Shown: piece by piece, positions 9,230-18,941 of the stretch
Numbering within the stretch: the first letter of the stretch is position 1
Layout: each line of letters opens with the position of its first letter
Source: Ornithodoros turicata
Taxonomy: Eukaryota > Arthropoda > Arachnida > Ixodida > Argasidae
Reading direction: 5' to 3'
Assembly (NCBI RefSeq): GCF_037126465.1
Contig: NC_088204.1
Location: 23,070,804-23,134,803, forward strand
DNA length: 64,000 bases
Made by a program: the position numbers and the translations under genes
The notes under the pieces: model-generated
Seen by the model: only the letters and a program-made list of their open reading frames with translations
What the model was told of the DNA's origin: nothing
Database searches by the model: none

Positions 9230-12200
9230 TCAAGTTGTACGATTCCACCCCGAGCCGATGAGGTTATGCTGGCTGTGTCTGGGTGGCATTGCGAGGAAAG
9301 AGGCCCAATCGTAACAAGCTGTGCAGAGGCACAAATTCTGGCATACGATTGGCCTTGGCTTTTCTGCATACAACCGGTGGCGAGGGCACAACCCGTTTCT
9401 TGGGCGGGGGCTAGTCTTCAAATGCTACTGTCACCATGCTGTTCCCGCAGCTAGTTCGTGGGAAGATATGCAACTTCACGCTGTTGGCGAAGTGCAGGCA
9501 GAACAGTGTCTTGACAACATAGGGGTGCCGAGAGGTGCGATACCGCAGAAGCGAGACGGTGGATTTCATCCCGCAAAGCGTGACAGTTGGAACAACTGAC
9601 AGAAGTGGTAGACGAGGGTGCAAGGATGTGCAGCGAAGCAACCGGAGGGGCATTAACGAAAGGACGAGTGGCTTCCATAATTCTGTCCCCTAGTTCCGAT
9701 TGTTCTCCGACTGGAACAGTAGCTGACGCGGAGAGGATCATGCGGGGGGGGGGGGGGGGGGGGAATTTGATAAATGTTAAAGAGGAAGGAGTAAATGAAT
9801 GATAGTAAAGTGTTTAGAGGAAATAAGAAAGTAGATCAATCCCTGTTCCACAAAGTATTACAGGGAATTGATAAAAAAAAAAAAAAGGGTGAGTGTGTCC
9901 TGTTCGCCATCAGCCAAACCACAGCAAGGGAACGTACAAGGCCTACAGCGGATTTATTGGTCACTTGAAACTTTCAAGGACATAAATTGTATATAAAAAG
10001 GTTATAACATATCAGCTATTATATAATCTTAGCTGTTTGTTGTTCGTACATTTCCAGTATGATACTGGCTGAGTATATAATTTTAGCTGTTTGGTTGTTT
10101 ACTTGCAGTCTTGGTCTTCATTGTCGTTTTCTCTTTCTTGTTGTTGTTTCCATGTTCTTTTCTGCTTCCAGCTTCTTGCCTTGCACGCATCCTGCTTGGT
10201 TTTTGATTTTCTGTAAAGCTTAAACATTTATTAATATTGATAGTCGTCTTGGTGTTGAATTTTTTTTTTCTTTTTCTTTTTTCTTCATTTTGGTTTCTTT
10301 TCCTTTTCTTTCTTTTTCCCTCCCATTTTATTTTTTCTTTTGTGTGTTGGATAGAATCAATTTTATTTATATGTATCTATATTTTTTTTTTCGTCTGTTC
10401 ATCCTTTGATTCCAAAAATCTTATTTCTCTTCTTTTTCTTTCTTATTATTATTCTTGTCTTTTTTTTTTTTTTTATAAACTCACACACCGTTTTCTGGAT
10501 GTTTTCTTTGTATTTTTTTTGTTTTGTTTCTATTTCATTACTTTCTTATTTTTATATTATATATATATATATTTTTTTTCCTTAATTGTATTTTCTGATT
10601 TCTTTTCACACAGTCTTCCCATGATCTCTGTTCAAATCGCAGTCTTTTAACTATTTTTTACTTATTTTGTATGCCCTGTTTTCAAGTTCAGGTGGGATAT
10701 TTTGCTGCTCGCTAAAGATGTGATGTCTTGGGTATTGTTTTCTGCCTTGACGTAGCTGGAGTATCTACCATCCCTGGGGGGAAGGGGATGGATGTTTTAG
10801 ACAGAATTTGCTTCCTGTCTGTAGCTGTCTTTGAACTTTCCAATTTCTTAATTTCCAGTAGGCAGTGTATCCTGGCCTTGTTAACAATCGGAGCCCTCGG
10901 CCTTTCCCCCATAGGTCCGAGCCGATTGAGGCCGCAGCGTCGATTCTTCACCTGTATACGTCACCAAGATAAATCATAATTTCTTGTAACACGGTCATCG
11001 TGTTCTGGTTTTGTAGGATATTTGGAAGGTATTCAGTGGTCAGTTGTTTCTTTATGATGTCTTGTATTTTTTCTTTGTATTTCTTCGTTTCAGGGCAGTT
11101 TAATAGGTAATCATGCGGACTGTCGGAGGGAGACGTTGAAGGAAAAGTTCCCGGAGAATGGATTCGTCCAGTGCCGACAATTTACCTCCGAGTAATTGAT
11201 ACATACGCTGCTGAGCAGGTTAACGAAGAATGATCTTTTACATTACGCTTTCGCTGACCTTGAGACGCTGTGGACAACGGACAGGTAGGACAAGGAGAAA
11301 TCGGAACGGTTTGGAGGCCACCCGTTTCGTTCGTATTAGTAAACTCACACAGTTCAAAGCGACGCTCAGCATTCTGGGATTTTCTGAACTCGTCTATTGC
11401 ATTGGCGTGCGATCTCCGATTTCTTCGGTCGTGAGCAATTGCCGCAGACGCTGTTGTTGTGACTCTGAAAGGTGCTTGATGAGTTGGTCCTTCAAGAAGT
11501 CATAAGGGTTTCCGGCTGGGTGGATGACAGTATTGATACGGGCAGCACAGCGTGGCGATGGCAATGATTTAATTAACAGAATGAGAATGCATGAGACATG
11601 AGTCGCGTGGCATGAGTCCTCGTTATCGTCGTCACAATCCCCCCCCCCCTCCCGAAGTCGTGACCTCCTGGGCACGATGGTCAGTGTTGATGAGCGATGA
11701 GGGAGATGATGAGTTCCGGATTGTTCGTGGAGGTAGATGTGGATGTCAGTGGACGAAAGATGAGGTGACGCTGTGCTGCTCGCAGTAGCCCGGTGCCTCC
11801 GGTCCGCTTGCCATGCTGTTGTCGTGGATGTCGTTTATCTAAGGGGCTGGGGATCGTCTGGTCTCGTCTCATCGTTGTCTGGTCTGTCGCGTCATCTGGG
11901 CGGGCTGGGGCGTCGACGACCATCACAGCAGCGTTGGGGCCAGAGGCGTAGCAATAGTACACGAAGGTCTTGTAGATGGTCTTGTAGGGGTGTCTGAGGG
12001 GAAGCAAGCCCGGACCTCCACCAAAATGACGCGAGTAGACTGACTGGCGCTAAGACTGTGTCTTTAATGTCCAGAGAGAAACCCAGTGGAACAGAGAGCG
12101 AGCCGAAGGGACGGTGGCACGCGCTCAGGAAAAACATCCACTCGTCTTCATGTAACGATATCACGAACTTGAGCCATGACTTTTGAGGACAGAGATGTGA
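9230..12200 (-). mobile_element. Gypsy-type LTR retrotransposon relic, split by a LINE
   Basis: The Gag is read right to left. A primer-binding-site-like TGGTGGAGGTCCGGG lies near 12025-12010, after a putative LTR end. Gag pieces follow at 11510-11394 (NPYDFLKDQLIKHL, QRLRQLLTTEE) and 11230-11119 (SILRELFLQRLPPTVRM). After a 1.36-kb interruption, Gag resumes at 9741-9451 (ILSASATVPV, DRIMEATRPFV). The blocks match the intact-looking Gag at 42604-41840 in order. No protease, reverse transcriptase or integrase is recognisable. Several frameshifts make it a pseudogene. Confidence 0.65.
9746..11109 (-). mobile_element. 5'-truncated LINE inserted in Gypsy gag, 9-bp target duplication
   Basis: The insert is bounded by ATCATGCGG at 9737-9745 and 11110-11118. 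Removing the insert and one copy joins the Gag frame exactly (PPTVRM to ILSASA). On the minus strand the insert opens with a cysteine-containing YLLNCPETKKYKEKIQ stretch, like the tail of jockey-type ORF2. A long A-rich 3' region follows (T-rich on the plus strand, 10250-10620). Oddly, the 3' junction carries a run of about 18 C on the minus strand instead of poly-A. Confidence 0.75.
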
Positions 12201-12224
12201 GGACATGGTATAGTACTTAGTCTG

Positions 12225-12645
12225 TTGACTTGTGATGTGTCGTTTTGTGAACTCAGCTTCAACAAGGACAAACCAAATAGAGAGGAATCGTTAAGCCAGA
12301 AACCAGGAAGCTTCAAGTCAGTGCTGTGGACCTGTGTGGTGTGCCGGCGTGGAGTGGGCCTGAAGAGGAGGAGTTGGTTGTTCGGGGTGGTTGAGCACGG
12401 TATGCAGCAAACTGGGGGATCACGTTCAGGTCACGAATTGTGGAGCTAAATAACAAGCGACCACAATGGTTGGTGAACTGCGAGAGAATGTTTTTTGCGA
12501 GACCCGTGCAGGTGAAAGAAGATTCCTCTTCTTCACCTTGTTGTGTCTGCCACACAGTGCTGGTAGATAGCAATGAGTGTGCAATTTTGAACTTGAAATC
12601 TATGTACTCAGTTATTTTTCGTCTGGGTCATGCCATCCAGTAGCG
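12225..12645. other. Unassigned stretch beside piggyBac remnant
   Basis: No independent gene is seen. On the minus strand scattered cysteines suggest the decayed C-terminal cysteine-rich end of the neighbouring piggyBac-like transposase, but no clean frame survives. Confidence 0.3.
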
Positions 12646-13909
12646 CTTGAATTTTGTACTGGAGCCACGAATTAACACGTGCCAGATCCAAGAGGTGCAT
12701 TAGCACTTGCAGTGTCCACCTTTTTGATTTGCTCTCGCCGCATAGTACGAGGGCATTCTGTCGCACAAGTCAACCCTTCCCATATTAGCGTTATGGTCAC
12801 AAAGTACAAATGGCCTCTCGACGTCAATGTGCTCCCTTTCTTTTTTTGACCAACGCTTACACAGATCCACTGGATGGATACCAGATGATGCTGATACAAG
12901 GAGGACCGGCTTGTTGTCACACCAGCTTACTAGAGCCATTTTCTCATCACTCCTTACGAACTGCTGCATTGCGTTGCATTGCTTTTGTAGCTCTTTGTCG
13001 CTGCACAAATGGACGTTCTTCGGAAGTATTGATTTTATAGTCGTTCTTGTGCCAAAAATATTTCTCGGCAGAAGTGCTTGGAGAAAGGGGACGAATGTAA
13101 ATCACCTGTGAAAGTATATCTTGGACACCCTTGGCACTGTACGACAGGGGTCCACCACAGAATTCCTAGGCACACCTAGTCCATGGTCGTGGAAGGTGTC
13201 CTTTCCTAAATTGAGGATAAAATCGTACATGACATCATCTGGTTCAGCCAACTGGATTCTGCTCGTCACTGCAGGATACTCTGAAACGTGGTATGCTATG
13301 ACATGTTTCTGTTGTCATGATGACAGTACGGTACCACCACTACTTGTCCTTCTTTTTGTCTTCATCACTCACCTGGTCTTCGTCGACCAAGGTAACACTG
13401 TCCCTCATGGAGAAGTATCTCTCTCTCTGCTGATGTTGTCCCGAATGATAGGGACAGCGGTGCCCCGCTTCCAGAAGTACCTGATGTGAGGGTATCCAAG
13501 ACGGAGTGGAAGCCCCAGTAAACTTCATTTCAGTGGGCGTGAAACTTTTCGTTTGAGCACGCGAATATTTGCCTTCTCTGCCATGACTTCAAAGGCGTCG
13601 TTCATTTACTGCGAAAAGTAGTCCATGGTCTTCTTCTTCCTGAAAATGCCTCACTTGGTTCATTCCCTGTATCCGTTCCAGGAATGAAGACCTCAAATCT
13701 CGAAGTAGTAGAGTGACAAGGAGATTAGCTGCATCCCGCGAAATAGGTGGATAGATTCGACCATCGCTACCCTCCTCGTCTGATATCGGAGGATATTTGG
13801 AGCAGGATACTTTCCGCCCAAAGAGGAGCGCGAGCCAAGACCGCCCCGCACGTTTCGCGGCCGCGCGTAGAGAGGGGTTTCCTTCTAGGGTTTGAACATG
13901 CATGAACAT
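12646..13909 (-). pseudogene. piggyBac-family transposase remnant
   Basis: Minus-strand frames in order give YPPISDEEGSDGRIYPP (13.79 kb), then a GLPLRLGYPHIRYFW-like block (13.50 kb). Next come MYDFILNLGKDTF (13.23 kb), LLPRNIFGT (13.07 kb) and ALVSWCDNKPVLLVS with RWSKKEREHI and NMGRVDLCD (12.92-12.76 kb). That order matches the piggyBac DDD transposase, whose last catalytic Asp lies in the NMGGVD-type motif, here NMGRVD. Frames change at least three times and stops interrupt it. No terminal repeats flanked by TTAA were located with confidence. Confidence 0.75.
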
Positions 13910-14049
13910 GCAAAATACATCTTATTCCCTTTCCACATCTTTTAATACATCCCCGAGCGGGGAGTTCTCCTACCGCACATAACATAGCATACTTTCCTCC
14001 TGAAGACATGCAAGCAATAGACATACACATTTGTACAAGTGAAAAATAT

Positions 14050-14200
14050 TTTATTAATGCCAATTAAAGCCAATGGTGCTGGGGATTGCCATTTGTGTTG
14101 CCAATCTGCGTGAAGGAGAAAACCCCAGCGGAAAAACCTTCACACCTGAAACAGAAGAAACATACAAGACAGTACACATTTTCTACAACAGAAAATATTT
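14050..14200 (-). promoter_or_regulatory. 3' UTR and polyadenylation signal of the micro-exon gene
   Basis: Downstream of the TAA at 14203-14201 the minus strand runs about 150 nt to AATAAA at 14055-14050. Most of this tract, including GGTTTTTCCGCTGG and the AATAAA context, is conserved at 59375-59520 beside a decayed paralogous exon. Confidence 0.6.
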
Positions 14201-15694
14201 TTATTGCATATTTAGTAAATCAATTAATGATTGCAATAAACTTTCTTGAATAGCGCCCCTAATGGCGTCCGGATCTGAAAGATAACATATAATCAGCATT
14301 CGCCACATTGCTTACCCAACCAGATGACTCACTGCAGCAGTAGCAGCAATGATCTGAAAGAGAACCTAAATATTAAGAACAACATCCACACTTCCATTCA
14401 CTTATACATACACTGCATAGGGGGGCCAGGGTAATCTGAAAAACAAATACAACAACCATTAATATCGTCTACATAAAATGATATGCCATTGGAACTCTAT
14501 ATCCTGAAAGAGAACATTCACATATACGTACCATGTATAGGGGGGCCAGGGTAATCTGAAAAACAAATACAACAACTATTAATATTGGCTACATAAAAAC
14601 GATATGACACTGGAACTCTATATCCTGAAAGAGAACATTCACATATACGTACGATGCATAGGGGGGCCAGGGTAATCTGAAAACAAATACAACAACTATT
14701 AATATCGGCTACATAAAAACGATATGCCACTGGAACTCTATATCCTGAAAGAGAGCATTCACTTATACATACGCTGCATAGGGGGGCCAGGATAATCTGA
14801 AAAAACAAATACAACAACTATTAATATCATCATCTACATAAAATGATATGTCATTGGAACACTATATCCTCAAAGAGAATGTTCACTAATACATACACTG
14901 CATAGGGGGGCCAGGGTAGTCTGAAAACAAAGACAACAACTATGAATATCATCATCTACATAAAATGATATGCCATTGGAACACTATATCCTGAAAGAGA
15001 ATGTTCACTAGTACATACACTGCATAGGGGGGCCCGGGTAGTCTGAAAACAAAGACAACAACTATTAATATCAAGCATGGTAACAAGACCTATAACTATA
15101 CTCACTGTCTGGTGGTGGTACCCGGTGATCGTCTAAAAGATATTTGCAATTAAGATCAAACATGGAAACAGGATCTATAACTATACTCACTGTCTGGTGG
15201 TGGTACCCTGTGATTATCTAAAAAGATATTTGCTATTAAGATCAACTAATCAAAGTCATATGCTGGTACATACTTTCATTCACTACCACACAAACTGATT
15301 CATCTGAAATGAAACTCATATATTAACATGAAATCTATGAAATGTCGCTAATACATACAGCTTGGTGGTGGCGACTCAGGCGCTGAAAAGAATGGAACTT
15401 TAGATACTTCTCGCTTTCCATATTCACCATTTCCTTACAGTAAAGTAAGGTAAGGTAAGTAAGTAAGGTTCCTTAAGGTACAGTAAGTAAGGTTCCTTAA
15501 AGTAAAACACAGGGCTCGATGTGAATACTGAGAAAGATAATATTCTTAAGAAAATGAACTTAATGAGAAAAACCACCAAAACTCACCACTATCATCATCA
15601 TCTTCAAAACTCGAGAAAACTGAGAAAGACAACTTTCATAAGAAACCTAACTTTAAGGTAAAAACCATCAAAACTTACCACCATCGTTGGACAT
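14201..15694 (-). CDS. Micro-exon gene: acidic, Tyr/Pro/Gly-repeat, Cys-rich small protein
   Basis: Exons by splice sites: 15694-15679 (ATG), 15619-15587, 15527-15439, 15382-15359, 15303-15274, 15217-15191, 15132-15106, 15042-15019, 14920-14897, 14796-14773, 14676-14653, 14555-14532, 14435-14412, 14353-14333, and 14274-14201 ending in TAA. Donors are GTAAGT, GTGAGT, GTAAGG, GTATGT or GTACGT; acceptors are pyrimidine tracts plus CAG or TAG. Introns are 55-63 nt, but about 97 nt inside the array. Internal exons are phase 1-1. Order of parts: MSNDG, FEDDDDS, a PESPPPS exon, two HRVPPPD exons, six YPGPPM exons, YHCCYCC, and a leucine-rich tail of about 24 residues. No signal peptide is seen. The YPGPPM repeats followed by clustered cysteines recall membrane-associated Pro/Tyr-rich proteins, but I do not recognise the family. 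Exon 3 (89 nt, low complexity) leaves the frame off by one, so this copy carries an indel or sequence error there, or uses another junction. Confidence 0.65.
14412..15042 (-). repeat. Tandem array of six ~121-bp units, each with one 24-nt exon
   Basis: The unit lengths are 120-124 bp. Each contains CCCCCCTATGCA-type exon sequence followed by a GTATGT or GTACGT donor. A second CTTTCAG and the block GATATAGAGTTCC follow, then TTTGTTTTTCAG at the next exon. The CTTTCAG lies only about 28 nt after each donor, too short for an intron. The GATATAG block is therefore probably intronic. Confidence 0.85.
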
Positions 15695-15952
15695 GTTGCT
15701 TCGAAGTGTGATGCTCTAGGAACCAAATCTTCGTTTTTTAAAGCTGACGCATCCTCATTATCATATCACATCCTCTCCTACTTTGTATAAACGACTTTTA
15801 GCAACAAGATGGTGGGCTGGAGAAATCCACATGTAGCAAAAAGTCTTTGTAGTAAACAACCAATTGCAAACTAAGGAAAAACGCAACCAATAGGGAAAGT
15901 ATGCACATCCTCTCCATCGGATTCCTTTTCAATATCCTCCTCACAGTCGACG
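15695..15952. promoter_or_regulatory. Divergent intergenic region between two spliced genes
   Basis: The 258 bp separate the minus-strand ATG at 15694 from the plus-strand ATG at 15953. On the minus strand TTTATACAAAG lies about 100 nt before the micro-exon gene's ATG and could be a TATA box. On the plus-strand side AACCAATAGGG provides a CCAAT motif about 70 nt before the ATG. Placement as a shared promoter is an inference from geometry. Confidence 0.4.
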
Positions 15953-16246
15953 ATGGAAGCGCAGAAGTGCTACGCGGTCTCCGAGGACGATTGTATGTAT
16001 AGAAAGTTTTCCTGTTTTTCCCTCTCTAAAAATGTGATTCTTTGTTAAGATTCTGATTGTCTCCTGACGGGGGATCTTCCTCTTGTGAAGACATTGAAGC
16101 CACCACCCAGAACTTTCTTTATACAATATGATGAGCATCTGCGACGCTGTCGTTGTGGTGGATTGTGGTCATCGAATCCATCTCATTGGCTAGACAATAA
16201 CATCCGACCTTATCTCGGTTGCCATCCAAGCTCGGATCAACCATGA
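15953..16246 (+). CDS. Two-exon small ORF overlapping the next gene by ATGA
   Basis: Exon 1 (15953-15992) encodes 13 residues starting MEAQKCYAVSEDD. A GTATGT donor opens a 57-nt intron (15993-16049) ending TTCTTTGTTAAG. Exon 2 (16050-16246) stays open for 64 more codons, with a KPPPRTFF stretch and CRCGG. It ends at TGA 16244-16246, overlapping the ATG at 16243. The unspliced frame is closed by TAA at 16047-16049, right at the acceptor, which fits splicing. The intron size matches those of the divergent micro-exon gene. No family is recognised. If unspliced, the downstream ORF may simply have a longer leader. Confidence 0.4.
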
Positions 16247-16629
16247 AGCCCAGTGAACAATTTGCTTTGACGGTACAATGGCTGATGTACAAGGATTTGA
16301 TGAAATTAAACTCCTATCTGAACTGCAACGGGCCAGAGGCTGATTTTCGTCTCATTATGCAAATTCTCCCGTTTCCGATGCGGACGAAACGAGGAAAGGT
16401 TAGTCGGAGGCTCCAACGCTTCGTCGCCATCAAGTGTGACTTGTTGCGACGGTATGGTCAGGGTGACAATATCTCTCCAACCATACTTAATGCTGGACTC
16501 AAGCGACCAATAATTCTAAACTTTTACATCCAACACTCGGAATACATCGTGCGTCGCAAGAAAGATGGTTGTCGCAAGGTGTCGAGTCTGGAGGACTACC
16601 TTAAAGAGGTCTGTACATTGAAGAAATAA
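16243..16629 (+). CDS. Small basic protein next to virus-like genes, 128 residues
   Basis: The ATG at 16243 begins a clean frame whose TAA is embedded in GAAATAAAATG, so stop codon and polyadenylation signal coincide, a compact arrangement. The product is basic (RTKRGKVSRRLQR, RRKKDGCRKV) and has no signal peptide or membrane segment. It converges on the minus-strand protease gene 17 bp away. I do not recognise the family. Position beside capsid and protease genes suggests a Polinton/Maverick accessory protein. The intact frame is notable beside disabled neighbours. Confidence 0.5.
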   Translation: MKPSEQFALTVQWLMYKDLMKLNSYLNCNGPEADFRLIMQILPFPMRTKRGKVSRRLQRFVAIKCDLLRRYGQGDNISPTILNAGLKRPIILNFYIQHSEYIVRRKKDGCRKVSSLEDYLKEVCTLKK

Positions 16630-16645
16630 AATGAGACATTTTTCT

Positions 16646-17076
16646 TCAAATGAGGTATTCCTCTTCAATCATTTTTATTATCTTGAGGTCATTGTGTACA
16701 AGGTTATTGTCAAATAAGGACACAATGCTCTTGAGTTGGTAATTCTTACAAAGGCGGGAAGCAAAGAAACAAAAAGTCCACAGTGTGAGCTGTAAATGCT
16801 TTGAATGCATTTCTCGCAATACTGATCAACAGGTAGATATAGCAGCTCTTCTTCAATCGGTGGTAGACCAAAGCTGTCCACATAGATGTACTTGTCATTC
16901 CTGTCTCTCATGTACAATAGCCAGTGTTCTCCGGGACCGTCGTGGGGGTGTGTATTGATAACTATAAACCCTTCTGTCGTTAAACTTGGTACTATATCAA
17001 TTGCGAAGGTCCCGCGATACATATTCAAAGTTTCATGGTTCAGAGAAAACAATAATTCTAGATTAAACACATTCAT
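16646..17076 (-). pseudogene. PRO: Adenain-like cysteine protease of Polinton/Maverick type, one frameshift
   Basis: The fold's catalytic triad can be placed: His in PGEHWLLYM, Asp/Glu position in DSFGLPP, and Cys in SSHCGLF. This family (adenovirus protease-like, C5) matures capsid proteins in Polintons and adenoviruses. Right after CGLF the published frame drifts. The conserved tail (QLKSIVSLFDNN and beyond, to TGA at 16646) lies in another frame, explained by one extra T in a T5 run near 16770. The ATG follows the capsid gene's stop by two bases, implying one transcript. ATAATAAAAATG near the end provides a polyadenylation signal. Confidence 0.75.
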
Positions 17077-17078
17077 AC

Positions 17079-18387
17079 TTAGTCCACTCGAACAACAAGA
17101 TCACCATCAACTGATAAAATCTTGGGTGGTTCACTAATAAGTATAACCGACACTGCACAAGGTAATGGCTTAGCAAACTTCATTTCAATCCTGCAATTGC
17201 CCTTGCGCAATGGATTAAAGTAGGAACCAAAACTTTCGTCAGCACTCAAGTTCCAATGCATGATAAAGGAATTTTTTTTATATTTTTCGTAACTCAACTC
17301 GACATGTTTTTCATTCAGTTGATACAAGAATTCGTAGTAGCTTGCTCTAGCCAGATCATTTTCCCAGTCATAGGATAGTTGCCTCCTGTGTCCATCAACT
17401 GATAGTGTTACAGAACTAACATTAAAATGTTCGAAACAAAAGGGGCTCGATTTGTAATCACCCTGATAAGCCTCGGTGCGAACTAGACATACAGTAAGTT
17501 GATCAGGAATTCTATCAGGGAATAAGTTTTCAAAGATTGCACCATGAAGGCCCGGCGAAAGCGAGCGGACTTTGCTTTCTAGTCCACGCATGATGTAACA
17601 TGCCGGGGATGATCTAAGGGCTTTCTGGTGTGCAACAAAACTTGAGTTGCTAACTTTGACTTTGCGTGCTACAAGTGCCGCGCTGTGGATTTTCAATTGA
17701 TGCTTATGAGTTTCATTGGTGCCAGTTAGCAATCTAAAGCTATCCGTATTATGTAGAGCAGTCACTCGAACCCCCACACCAGGTAACAAAAGCCTCCCTT
17801 GGTTTGTGAGGTCGGTATTAACTTTCATGACAATTTCAAATAGTTTCCCTCCACTTGTCCTAGCTACGCGCAACTTTGCATCCCGTGCGACTGGATCATT
17901 TGCTGCATGCTCTCCTGTGTCATATGTATACATTGCACAATCATCTAAAGTCTTCTGCAGATGAGTATTCGTATGAAGTAGGGTATCAATCATACATCGA
18001 TAGGAGTTCAAACAGTTGCTGCTTGTAAGACGTTGATTCAAGTGAATGGTTATATATTTAAATAAAGCGGCACCCAAGTTGTTGACTGGGAATACAGTGT
18101 CCTCAGTGATACCGTCTGCTCTTCAGGTAATTGGTTCACTCCCGTCCGACCTCAATATCTGCATAGTTATATTAAAATACAGAGATGATAAATCGAGATA
18201 CAAGTCTGAGAGATTTGTTATGTTCCATTCGATCGTCGATTCTCCTCCGCTGATTGTAGAAACAGGATAATAAACTTGCGCCTCGCATGATTCTATTGAA
18301 ACTTGGGTAGGAGGTATGTTGAATAACTCACACTCACCCTTCAAAGCCAGCTGGGACCTGTGCGTGTACAACGTTGACCTGCGACAT
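17079..18387 (-). pseudogene. MCP: Polinton/Maverick major capsid protein, nearly full length
   Basis: The ATG at 18387 starts MSQVNVVHAQ, resembling the second copy's INVVH start at 32520. A frameshift near 18337 moves to the frame with ELFNIPPTQVSIE and YLDLSSLYFNI. A TGA at 18125-18123 interrupts it. The remainder (to 17079) is open, with NNLGAALFKYITIHLNQ and the C-terminal ISEPPKILSVDGD. I associate the whole with the double-jelly-roll capsid often annotated as F54H12.2-like in animals. The protein builds icosahedral shells. About 435 codons fit the family only on the short side. Only one frameshift and one stop suggest a fairly young insertion. Confidence 0.7.
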
Positions 18388-18469
18388 CTTTGCAAATGAA
18401 AAGGTACAATGCTTTCCTCATAGCTTTATTTGTTAGCATCTTACCCGAGCAAAAAGACACTTTTTTTCT
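18388..18469. other. Capsid gene leader
   Basis: Short region upstream of the capsid ATG; no TATA box is obvious. Confidence 0.3.
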
Positions 18470-18920
18470 TCCAATCCCCCTTTACCTTTTGACATCGCCC
18501 TCACAACCCAACCCTACCTGGGCCACCTGTATTTCGGAATGCGATGGTCGATTCGAAGCATTGTCCACCACACTTTCTACAAGTGAAAGGCGACCCATTG
18601 TTCGACTTCTAACCAGCTTGGATGCTGATGCACACTTTTAACCCCCCACTGACCACATTTTTTGGAATGCGATCCCGTTCACGATTGGAAACATTGTCCT
18701 CCAGTCCCCTTACCCTTTTGACATTGTCCGCAGGCGAGCATGGTCCGTTTTTGCTAACCACCAGCCGTTCCACTCCTCTAACCCCCCGCTGACCAGCTGT
18801 TTTCAGAATGCGAACCCGCTTCGAAGCATTGTCCGCCACACTTTCTACATGTGAATGGGGGCGACCCATTGTCCCGACTTCTAGCCCCTCTTGGGCGCCA
18901 TTTTCGGAGTGCGACCCTTT
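18470..18920 (-). repeat. Imperfect repeats encoding cysteine-rich units, broken
   Basis: Two related blocks (18531-18620 and 18801-18893) are about 270 bp apart and share TTCGAAGCATTGTCC and CACACTTTCTACA. Shorter related units lie between. In one minus-strand frame the blocks read FTCRKCGGQCFEAGSHSE, a zinc-binding-like pattern. Frames do not stay open across the whole tract. It sits directly upstream of the capsid gene, so it could be a decayed zinc-finger gene of the same element or an unrelated repeat. Confidence 0.4.
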
Positions 18921-18941
18921 TCCATAGAAAAACCTTTTTCT

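Noticed and set aside
10237..10650. 137-codon frame rich in Phe and Leu
   Set aside because: It is the complement of an A-rich LINE 3' region; composition alone keeps the frame open.
14518..14817. 99-codon open frame across the tandem array
   Set aside because: It only exists because the repeat length is near a multiple of three and it runs through splice donors and acceptors. The exon reading fits better, with exon-copy differences synonymous in the spliced frame.
14412..15000. A second micro-exon (GATATAGAGTTCC block) in each array unit
   Set aside because: Its acceptor-like CTTTCAG lies only about 28 nt after the preceding donor, too short for an intron, and in several copies joining would create an immediate TGA.
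14412..15042. CRISPR-like array
   Set aside because: Repeats are contiguous 121-bp units without unique spacers, and the genome is eukaryotic.
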